Source: Bolinopsis microptera (lineage: Eukaryota; Ctenophora; Tentaculata; Lobata; Bolinopsidae). Taken from it: a stretch of 64,000 bases of DNA. Shown in pieces: positions 49,501 to 59,740 of this stretch. Made by a program: the position numbers and the translations under genes. Every line of letters starts with the position of its first letter. Positions within the stretch are counted from its first letter, which is position 1. The stretch is from contig NC_087084.1 in the NCBI RefSeq assembly GCF_026151205.1, positions 12,365,453 to 12,429,452 on the forward strand. Direction: 5' to 3'. A model generated the notes under the pieces. The model saw nothing but the letters and a program-made list of their open reading frames with translations. It did no database searches and was not told where the DNA came from.

Positions 49501-52500
49501 CAAGCATAGTTAATTTTACAACTCGAAGAAACAATATCATGACCAACTTACCGGTCGTCCGGGTAGACCAGATTCACCCTTGAGTCCGTTATTTCCAGGT
49601 GTTCCCGAGAAACCAGTCTCTCCTTTTGCACCGGGCAGTCCGTTAACACCATTGTTACCGATCCCTGCATCTCCCTTTTGTCCTGGGGAACCAGGCATTC
49701 CATTAGCTCCACGATCTCCCTTCCCTCCGAGAATACCATCATTTCCTGGTCGTCCTGGCTCTCCTCTTTGACCATAGTTGTTGATTGTCTCTCCCTTGTC
49801 TCCCTTCATTCCATTCATACCAGGATTTCCAGCTTCTCCCTGAAATTTGAAATACCTGTTACCGAAGAAACAAATTAAAAAAATTGTTATTTAAACCGTT
49901 TGACTTGAACGGTTAACTTCCCCATCATTATCCAGATCTATAAGCAATCTCTAAATATGACCTCACCTTCTTGCCATTTGTTCCAGTGATACTTTCTCCA
50001 GGTTCTCCCCTGGGTCCAACAGGTCCGGTTACAACAGGAGAGTCTCCTTTAGTTCCTGGAAGACCGGACGAACCATCCTTACCAGGTGTGCCAGATAACC
50101 CTGCATCTCCCTTCATACCGGGGAGTCCAGGATTTCCAGGATTTCCGTCCTTACCAGAGTTGCCTCTTCCACCGGGCCGTCCAGCGGCTCCGAGCAGACC
50201 TTGTAATCCCATGTCTCCTTTCTCTCCTCTTTGGCTCATTCCTGGAGCTCCTGGGTTACCCTTGGCGCCGGGGAGGCCGTTGTTACCAGGACGTCCATCT
50301 AAACCGGACAGACCGTTATTTCCTCGATCTCCTTTTTCGCCGGGTCTTCCAGGGATCCCAGCTGCACCAGGAGTTGCAGAAGGTCCTCTGTCTCCTTTAG
50401 CTCCTGCCAGTCCATTCCTTCCCTAAGTGTTTATAGAATTACAAGAGTGATAGTTTAATTATGTTTATTTATTGTTTAACTATTTTGTAAATAAATTCGT
50501 GTAAGATACTGAAAAACCTTTGATATCGATAAAAATTGTATCATAAACTTACATCATTTCCAGGTCGCCCAGGGAGACCGTCTTTACCAGGGTTACCAGG
50601 GTTACCGTTAAGCCCACCATCTCCCTTACTACCTGGCATACCAGGTAGACCGTCCTTACCAGCTAATCCTGGTTCTGCATCCCGTCCTGGTATACTTCTC
50701 CCAGCTTCACCTAAAATAAGGGTATACTAAGGTCCTTAAACTGAGAGAGCTGATATTACTTATTGGTGACATCAGACATGTCAGACGTGTAGGTTTGCAA
50801 AGTAGTTGGTAGGGTTTATTGTTGGTTTAAATAGTAGATTCTGACTGACCCTTAGCACCAGGGCGTCCATTTGTTCCAGGCAGGCCCCTGGAGCCCTTGT
50901 CTCCATTAAGACCGGAGGCTCCATCTGAGCCACGGTCTCCGTTTACTCCTGGTCTTCCAGGTAGCCCTCCATTTCCCTAAAAACAGATTTGATTATCATA
51001 TGCTGACTTCTGTAATACATTTTATAGATCCGGATTCCGGACTCTGAAGTAAAAACAGTGAAACGCTGATCTAGTGTGTTACAGATTTGTTCAACCCACC
51101 TTTCCTCCATTGAGTCCCGGTCTGCCTGCGTCACCCTTTGCTCCAGGGATACTTGTAGCATCTCGCCCGTTAGTACCAGCCTCTCCTTTACCTCCGTTCA
51201 AACCAGGGTTACCAGGGCTACCATTATCTCCCCTAGCTCCAGGGTTACCAGGCCGACCTGCCAGGCCACCTGCTCCTTTCATTCCAGGAGCTCCAGACAT
51301 ACCTGGATGTTGTTCAGATTGTCAGATATTTGGCTACTGCAAGTAGCCATGTGACCTCAAACTAGTCAACAGGAATCTCTTACGATGTAATGAAATAGCT
51401 AATAATAATAATATCAACTATCAAAACTATGCTCCATCTTAAAAATATCCTGAAGTATACGGAAGTGATTATGATTAATTAATTAACTAATTAACTAACC
51501 TCTCTCTCCGGGAGTTCCCATAGCTCCAGATAGACCAGGTTCTCCCTTTCCTCCTCTCAGTCCAGGAGTACCAGGGGTTCCAGCAGTACCTGGCTCTCCT
51601 CTGTTTCCTGGTAAACCATCACTTCCAGATCGACCAAAGTTACCCTTCGCACCGGGAAGTCCGGGGGATCCTGAGGTACCGCTGTCTCCTTTCGATCCAG
51701 GCAGGCCCTGAAATAACGAATTATCAAGTCGTTATTATGAAAAGTTGGAAAACTTGTATATTTATGGTAAGGATTTATAGTAAGAAGGCGAAATTTTTAA
51801 TTCAAATGACTTAAGAGTTTGTGCTAAATGACTTACAGCAGAACCAGGCCGTCCGACGAGTCCACTTTCTCCCTTTCTTCCGGGAACACCAGGTCGCCCT
51901 GGCTCACCGTTAGCTCCTGGGGTTGCTACTCCAGGACTACCTGCTTTTCCTGAGAAACCACGATCTCCCTTCATCCCCATCAGACCTGAAATGTTACAGA
52001 GATAAGTGATACACACTAAATATCTTGAAAGAATTGCAGTATTTGACTCAGAATGAGCCATAACGATTTGAATTTTGAAGTGTTCCAAGTAGATCGACAG
52101 TGACTATCATTTTGATCTTTAACAAATCTTCACAATTGTTTTATTCCTCTGAAGTCTCATCTAAAAGTAAAAACGCCCAGACCCACCAGGAGTGCCATCT
52201 CTGCCACCAGTCCCCGTATCTCCCTTCTCTCCATCTCTTCCAGGGGTTCCAAGCATTCCCGAGGACCCCTTTACACCAGGAGCTCCTACCACTGTGGCTC
52301 CTTTAGCTCCAGGCAGACCAGGACTGCCACGTTCTCCAGGGGATCCACCAAATCCTGGTGTTCCTCTGTCACCTGTGATAATAACGTTAGCACCAAAGCT
52401 GCTATAATTAACGATAAATTGTAATACAGTGTTCGGGGTTAGTCAAGTTAAAACTCGCTAAACCAGTATCTACAAATCATAATTCAGGACGTAGACTTAG

Positions 52501-55140
52501 TTAAGTAAATAAATATAATTGGTACCTTTCGTGCCAGGGAAACCGGGTTCTCCTTTACCTCCATCTCGACCATTTCCTCCTGGTAAACCATCGTTACCAT
52601 TCCGTCCTAACATACCATCTTTTCCTCTATCTCCCTGGATAAGATATTTCCGATCTTCAAATTAAGAAATATTATTCACAAGTTTTATTTACTACTGCAG
52701 TTCTACATCATTGTTTACAATTAAATAACACAGTTAACAATTTAGATTTTTAGTAATGATTAAGAAATAAAATGTAAAAAAATTAAAATCATATCAATGC
52801 TTAAAATTAAAAAAAGAAAACACATCGACAAACCTTGAAAAAAGAAATAAAAAATGAAAATAAAACAAACCTTGTCTCCAGGTCTACCATCAGTTCCCCG
52901 GCCTCCTTTGTCTCCAGATTGACCAGGCAGTCCATTCCTTCCTGGGGTACCACGAGCTCCCTTGGACCCCGGGAGCCCAGCCAGACTGACTGCAACTCCT
53001 GGCTCCCCACGATCACCTAGCGGTTATTAATTAATAATTAAGGGGTGTTGACTGTTGATTCAACTAAAGTGGGACTGTTAAAGGTATGGTACTGATATCT
53101 TAACAATCTGTAATCTTATTTATACGTCAACTTATTGGAGCCTCTGAGGAGGGTGAAACGTACCTTTTTCTCCGATTCCAGGTGCTCCAGGTCTTCCTTG
53201 GTCTCCTGGTAAACCAGGTGCTCCACTCTCTCCTTTAGATCCTGCGAAGCCTGGAGTTCCCTGAAATTATCGAAATATTATTGGATAACATTGACTGTTC
53301 CAGTAGTGCTCAATTAATAATACAGCTAGATCAAACGTTTTTTAATTGAAATGTAATGGGCATAAAGTATTAGCATTCTTTCTGTATGGTCATTAACTTA
53401 CATCTTTTCCAGGTAAACCATTAGCACCAGCTCTTCCACCATCACCCTTCAACCCATTCAACCCATCCTTACCAGGCATACCAGGCAGCCCCCTAGTTCC
53501 AGGGGTACCCCTGTCTCCTTTACCTCCTGGTAGACCTGCAGTTCCGTCATTACCAGAACGACCCGGCTCTCCTTGGTTGCCCTTCATTCCTGGGGCTCCG
53601 TTTCGGCCGTTAGTTCCTGGACTACCTTTCCCGCCATTAGATCCGTCCCTGCCAGGTTCCCCACGCTCTCCGCCTAAACCTCTCTCTCCAGGGCGTCCCT
53701 GCTCTCCCTTAGCTCCATCTATAGCAGCTCTACCAGGGTTACCATCTCTCCCAGAGGAGCCCTTACCTCCGGAAAGCCCCGGCTCTCCCACACCACCAGG
53801 AGTTCCAGGCTCTCCTGTGTCTCCTTTTAGTCCTGGAGCTCCAGCTAGTCCATCGTTACCAGGGTAACCTAGCTCTCCCTTTGTTCCGTTACACCCGTCA
53901 ACACCAGGAGTACCGGGGATACCGTCAACTCCATCCCGGCCAGGGTAACCACCTTGTCCAGCATCTCCAGATTCTCCAGAGGATCCCTGGGTTGGTTAAA
54001 AGGGAGGATTTTAATCAGCGCACTTCAAGTATGTAAGTTATCTAAAGGGAAACTTATTGAAACATTGCATTCACACGTACGAAGCAAGAAAGCAGAAATG
54101 TTAGAAAGAAAACAGGAATTATTTTGCACTTACTGCGGGCCCTCTGAGTCCTCTATCTCCAGGCAGACCGATTGGTCCTGGCTGACCTGCTTCACCCTGA
54201 ATCAGTACTTTTTATCAAGCGGGTAAAAAGATGGGTCTGAGGAGAGTGTTGTTTTTGATAGGACTTTTGTTTGATTTTAGCTTTAATTTAAAAATAAAAT
54301 TTGTATAATTAGTTTGCATTGTACTTAAAGTTGTGATTTCTGTTTATACAATTTATCATGCTCTTTGTTTATTTATATAAAAGTGAGATTTTCTATAAAT
54401 AGTGTTAACTTTGCAAGTATTTGTGAGATGTAAATATTTAAAATTAGGTATGTTTTCTTTTAATGAAGATGAGATGTTTGTTTTTAATGAACATGAGATT
54501 TGAAACGTTGCCAATACTAACAAATAATAATTGTGACTCCACTATTCTATAGTTTTAGAGAGTAGAAAAATTGCCATCCACGACGCTTGTTCATTCATCA
54601 TGTCTATCGTACTAACTTACTAAAAAACCTGTCTATGCGTCTCATCAATCTTATTTTCAAGAATACAAAAACTTTTCAAAAATGAAATATCAACTAACCC
54701 TGTCTCCCTTGATACCAGGAGAACCAGGAACACCGCGCTGACCGATCGTACCCTCAGAACCTGGGGGTCCGGGACTTCCTGGTCGACCCTGCGGGAGGTA
54801 TTATTATTAACTATCAAGTTAAGGGATATGAAATATATCGATTTTAAGTTGTAAAGTAATCTGTTTCAAATTCCTAAGTGGTGCCCCATCGTGTAAGCAA
54901 ATACACGATTTATAAATCAGGTTTTTGGTTGAAATTATAAAATTGCTTAAAAAAGGTACTCCTTCCGTAAAAGAAATAAATTTTCCAACGAATACTTATT
55001 ATTTATTGAAAACTACTTACTCGTGCACCCTTAATGTAAGGGGGTCTCTGCCCACAGTTATTACAAGCGGGATCAGCCTCTGCCTCAGCTTCAGCGCTGA
55101 CTAATCCAGCAAAACACACCAACAGTAACAGTGACCTCAT
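46511..55140 (-). CDS. Type IV collagen alpha chain, unit A (proximal NC1 form)
   Basis: Basement-membrane network collagen. Twenty-one minus-strand exons join in phase: 55021-55140, 54699-54788, 54134-54196, 53402-53986, 53164-53260, 52871-53016, 52526-52634, 52193-52372, 51837-51985, 51500-51707, 51100-51302, 50850-50976, 50553-50710, 49967-50422, 49552-49839, 49153-49443, 48497-49012, 48220-48370, 47886-48023, 47242-47473, 46511-46958; about 1584 residues. Exon 1 gives a signal peptide and a short CNNC segment in place of a full multi-Cys 7S domain. The collagen IV hallmark [10 protein letters not shown] lies in the fourth exon. A Gly-X-Y triple helix with interruptions follows, then NC1 from [14 protein letters not shown]. 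This NC1 has only 8 cysteines: the first half is complete (6), the second keeps only GSC and GRC. Its second half is a single exon. The start follows from the signal peptide. Confidence 0.9.
47756..47770 (+). promoter_or_regulatory. Complementary element A1, intron before proximal NC1
   Basis: CACGCTGCCGCTTTT on the plus strand, so the collagen pre-mRNA carries AAAAGCGGCAGCGTG. It lies in the 412-bp intron between the shared first NC1 exon and the proximal NC1 exon. It is the exact 15-nt complement of element A2 (46212-46226). Confidence 0.55.
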
Positions 55141-56979
55141 TTTAAGTGGTGTGGTACAGCATGTACCTCCTTACTATGCCACAGTGGGGTGTTAATTGGA
55201 CGGACGTTAATTGTACGACCGTTAATTGTACAAACGTTAATTGGACGGACGTTAATTGTACAGATGCAAAGAAATCTGCTGATTCTCCCTTTCAACAGAG
55301 ACATTATCATTATCTATACGGTAGAAAGTTGCATATGCCAAAGTCATAGCGGAAACGATGTTGATCGACTGCATTACGATCCTTAATAACAAAGGAGTTA
55401 AGTGGCAAGGACGTGATGTGGAATGTTTTTTATTCATGACGGTCATGCTGCGACTGGACTTTGGAAGTCTGACATGTACCAGATACTTTTTATAAAGTTA
55501 TGAGATCTTTTCTCTAAAAATATTTAAAAAAAGTTGTATAAATCAAAGTATCGTGATTACGAATAGAAGCTAAAACATTCTACTACTAAGACCAAGTTAC
55601 CTCATTACTAGAAAAGTATTCAAACTTGCCAAACATTAATCACACTCCTGCGGAGTCTGTGAGTTAGGTTTACTAACTTGAGGAGGAAACAGAAGCTGAC
55701 TCAGGGACCAACTACTGGCCTGCAGTCTTAGTAAAGTATTAAGTAAGTTCACTGAAGCCCTATAACTTGTACCCCAGCGAGTAAAAGCTTGGTTAACATG
55801 ACTTCTTTCCACGGCTATTAAACTCTGCTGTTACAATTACTTATGTGAATGTTATGTTCTCAATTTCCTTGCTAGAATGAGATTAAAAAATAGGTTCCTC
55901 TCATGAAAAGCCACTCCTACGTTATTATTCAGTCAGATAGCAGTAGTGGACGAGGTCGAGAGAGAAAAACAAGAAATACCCAAAGCCTCGACGGTCATAA
56001 GATGGTGAATGCGTGATGATAAATAAAGCCTGACGAGTAGAGCCAATCAGCGTCCACCAGTCTGGGTTTTTCAGCCAATCAGCAACCAGTAAACATTGCA
56101 TGTTTGCTGGCACCCTTTTTCCGGCACGAGTCGTATTGTTATTATTGGCTGGCGAGGTGAGAAAATCACAAAGCGAGAGAGACGCACGTCCCGCCCGGGC
56201 ATTTTCGTCTTTATTATTTTCAAATTTACCGTTTGTTTTACTTTAAACTAATCGGGTTAGGAATGTGCCCCAGGACCGCTGGTCGGTATCCCTGTCATTA
56301 GATTAGCTGTAACCTACCGGCGGCTCCTACTTCCGTTCTGTTAACCTATCTCCTCTGGAGACTGCACTCCGGGGAGAGTGCGGTGTTAAACTAGACTGGA
56401 GATTAAGTTCCCAGGTGTTCTCCTATTGCTTGCGGAGGTCTCCCGCTGCTTGCTGTGTTCTTACTGGACAGATGTTTTGTCTCAAGGAAACGTGCCTTTC
56501 AGCCAGCATATTTGTCTTTTAATTTGTACTCACAAGTTTACATGCTGCCTCTTCGCCTGGTTGCTTTTCTAAGTTTTTATATCACATGGACGGGTCATTT
56601 TAAAAGCTTCCCATCTAGCAACTAGATCAGCAGTCAATGTACAAATAGAGTTACTATTTGGTAAATGACGTCACCATTTATGAACATATACTTTCTGGGC
56701 TGTTGCTTCTTGGAACCTCAATATTTTTCTCAGAGTTGCTCAATTATTTTTAAATTGCATTTTTCCAGTCTACTGTTTGTTTAGAAATGAATTTCATATA
56801 TTTATTATGCAGTGTAGTTTATGTGCATATGGTAAGTTGAACAAAATCATCATTCATAGATTAACTTGAATCAGCATAAAAATAAATGAATTTTTACAAA
56901 TAATCAATCATTCAACAGATTTTTGATAATCGTTTCCAATATTCCAGTCCCAAAAACAACCATTATAGCCGTTTATATC
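55141..56979. other. Interval between collagen unit A and the NC1 block of unit B
   Basis: Presumed promoter region of collagen A, which starts at 55140 and runs leftwards. It includes a 15-bp repeat at 55191-55262. No other gene was recognised; the frames around 55925-56113 show no family features. Confidence 0.5.
55191..55262 (+). repeat. 15-bp repeat (GTTAATTGGACGGAC) upstream of collagen A
   Basis: Five units of GTTAATTG[G/T]ACG[G/A]AC begin about 50 bp upstream of the collagen A start codon, so they lie in its promoter or 5' UTR. The ORF-like reading Asn-Cys-Thr repeats is incidental. Confidence 0.85.
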
Positions 56980-58718
56980 TTAAACTCTTTTCTTCGATTC
57001 AAAAGACCAGCTGCTTCCTTGAAGGACCAATTTCTTAGCTTCAGGTCTTCTGCAGACAGCACATCTCTTGAAGAATCTTTCGGAATCGTAAAATTCTATG
57101 TTGTTAATCTCTGATTCCTGAGAGATATTTTAAGTGTTAAAATCTGCACGCGACAATAAAATGTTAACGTTAAATCCAGACACCAATAAAATTGTACACG
57201 TGATCACTGTTAAATCTGTTTGCCAACCTCTCATTAATGAATTAAAATATTCAGCTGTTTTGTTACCTTATGACTTTATGAGTAGGCCAACAGTTACCAC
57301 ATAACCATCAGAGGTTCAAAAATTAAGAGGTCCCACATTAAGTTGAAACAGTTTCTCTAATCGTTCGTTCAACACAATTTAAACACTACTTTAAAACCAA
57401 TATCTCACCTCTCCCTCCTTCATCTGCCAGTAAGACTTAACAGTGCTGTCTTTAGAGATAGTGCACATTTCCCGCCCAGGAGCCATCTCTTTGCACTTAA
57501 CAATGGGCAACATTGAGAACTTGGTGAGACATGCCGCAGCAGACTCTGCAGGAGAAGGGGTTCATGTTAGGATAAAAATAGCTGCTTACTCAGCTATATG
57601 ATAATATGTAGCTTAGAAAGTCCTGATAATCTATGGCAGGACCGTCCTGACAGGAAGTCAATCATTGGGTGATAACTGGCACTTGCTATTGAGCAATAAA
57701 TTTGTCCAGAGGAGCTGCTAGACCAATATTATAATCTTAAAATCATAACAAGATAACACACCTGATGTAACGCCCAAACCGAAGTTTCCGTCAGATATCT
57801 GCCAGAAGCTGTACCCATACCAAGGTGTATCTGCATCTTGACAGTCTTGACCGTATGGAGCAGCTTTGCTGGGGACTCGTCTGTTTTCATCACCGGGGTG
57901 ACAAGCAACCTAAAATAATTGGTGAATTTATTTGATTGAGCAGTATTCAAGCCTGATGGGTGCTATAATCTAAAATACTTTGTCTTAAAGTTCAGTTGTA
58001 AAATTGAAATGCCTGTCGGATGCAATTCCAACGTCTCAAATCACGAAAGGCATACAGTCTACAGAAGTTAACAGCGAACATAATGCCAAACAAATTGAAC
58101 AGGATGATAAGACGCTAGAAACCTCATATTCCAAATACTCCTCTTTCCCCTCGGGAGTTACAACAATCTGATCCTCAGGACAGGAAGGCTGATCATCATC
58201 ACTGTGAACAATCACCAAACTGTAGATGCTCTCACACACTATACACCTGGAGATGTAGTTGTCTACCTCACTCATTTCCACCCAGGTGGAGAGGTTATCC
58301 ATGTAGTCCCTGTCTCCTGCCACGGCTAACCAGCTGGGGGTGTGGTTTAGTTTAACATTTCATTGGATTTATCTGGGGTACCGTTAAGATTAACATTTTA
58401 TTAGGGTCCCTGTTTGAATCACAAGTTTTACTTCAGATCATTGCTATTCAACACTTTTTTGGGAAATATTTCATTCATTTTCATTCAGAAATAGTGAAAC
58501 AACCAAATGCAGAACTGAATTTATCGGATTAAATCAACATAGCATTACACTCAAAACAACACTTCTTAATTTGTAAAACACTTACGCAGACTGATGTCTC
58601 TGAGAGTTCTTGCCGCAAGTAGTGGCGGTACACTCGGAGAAGAACGAGACTTTGAACTCTCTCATGCAACTACCAGGGTCTCCAAGGTTCTGCGCCCATT
58701 TTCCTGCTCCACTGCCAC
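56980..58718 (-). CDS. Distal NC1 cassette of collagen IV unit B (alternative C-terminus or NC1-only gene)
   Basis: Minus-strand exons 58586-58718, 58123-58333, 57762-57909, 57409-57545 and 56980-57117 join in phase into about 255 codons of NC1. Landmarks are NLGDPGSCMREF, YISRCIVCES, PSCPEDQ, YGYSFWQI, ACLTKF and FFKRCAVCRRPEAKKL. It has 13 cysteines: the 11 seen in the unit A cassette plus an extra pair (ACHPG, QDCQD) before the second GYSF. Together with the shared first NC1 exon (60930-61085) this makes 14. Entry phase is 1, as in the unit A cassette and in the proximal exon it would replace. The exon boundaries match the unit A cassette except that exons 2 and 3 of A are fused here, so the two cassettes are paralogous. 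No own start codon or signal exon was seen upstream to 59735. Confidence 0.75.
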
Positions 58719-59167
58719 CTGATCGGAGAATTAGTTCAGTGAATTAACTTAAAATATTGTTGTCTCAATCAATAACTCGTTATGCAAGTTCGTTTATTTT
58801 AAATGGTATTAAAGTATAATAAAGTATAGGGTATAGAACTAACAGTCGACTCCCCGAATAAGCATTAAACCACGTACCTTTTGAAAGTTTGATAAATTTT
58901 AAGAAATCAGGTCCCTTATTGAGTTACTAAGGGTCGATTTGTTTTTACTCTTCTGAAATCTTGAGTTAGGACTATCGTATATTCAAATTTCAGAATAAGT
59001 ATTCAAGTCGACCGAAAAAGCGTATAGGTATGACATAAGCAGTATAAGCACCCAAAGGGCCACGACCAGGAGATCAGCTATAAGCCATCAGCTTCAGATT
59101 GAGTCAATTATTGACTAACTAATCCAATTATTGAGTATAAAGGTACGCCACGAGCAGGAAGTTGGTT

Positions 59168-59180
59168 GGCGGCAGCGTGG
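59168..59180 (-). promoter_or_regulatory. Element B2a, downstream of proximal NC1
   Basis: The transcript strand carries CCACGCTGCCGC preceded by GCAAA. This resembles element A2 and its flank (GCGAACCACGCTGCCGC), so it is the likely paralogous site. It is complementary over 11 nt to element B1. Confidence 0.5.
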
Positions 59181-59210
59181 TTTGCATGACGGGGGCGACG
59201 CGTCCTATAA

Positions 59211-59229
59211 CCTGAAGCGGCAGCGGGAG
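59211..59229 (-). promoter_or_regulatory. Element B2b, downstream of proximal NC1
   Basis: The transcript strand reads CTCCCGCTGCCGCTTCAGG. Its core CGCTGCCGCTT is the exact complement of the B1 transcript sequence, and AGGTT follows in both after a short gap. It lies 31 bp from B2a, giving two candidate pairing sites. Confidence 0.5.
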
Positions 59230-59734
59230 ATTTCCGTGAGGTCGCACCACACTCAGTCACATGATCACTAGTCCAACTTGGTCCCTAGTTTACCTAAACA
59301 TACTTCTCTACTGAGTTAAATACTTTACTTAGTTAAATACTCCTACTTTACTTAGTAATTAGTTTAAGTTCTTAGTTTATATTCTATTTAGTTATTCTGT
59401 CTGTTCAGTTTTTTTGGAAAATACCTCTGTCCTAATGAAGTAATGATGAGCGCTGCCTATCATGCTCATTGTATGCTTAACTATTCAAATGTTTCTTTGT
59501 TCACTGTGATACCATTATTGAAAGTTAGATTTAAGAAGGGACCAAGTTAGACTGAGTCATGTGACCTGGTGGTGGAAGGGCAGAGCAAACGTTTTTGAAG
59601 AAGAACCGCTGGGTCAGAGATGCAGCTTCCAATAAAGAGAGAGAGGGAGCTTGAGAAAGTCAGACACAACACATTGAGAAAAATTTGCAATTTCAAAGGT
59701 ACATGTTCACATTATAACAAAATAATAAAAGTCC

Positions 59735-59740
59735 TTTATT
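59735..59740 (-). terminator. Poly(A) signal AATAAA overlapping the collagen B proximal stop codon
   Basis: On the minus strand the last codons read GAA TAA A, so the TAA stop lies inside AATAAA. If used, the proximal NC1 mRNA has almost no 3' UTR and ends well before the distal cassette. Confidence 0.5.

Noticed and set aside
48162-53867. Many plus-strand proline/leucine-rich frames
   Set aside because: They are antisense shadows of Gly-X-Y collagen exons, whose codon pattern suppresses stops on the other strand.
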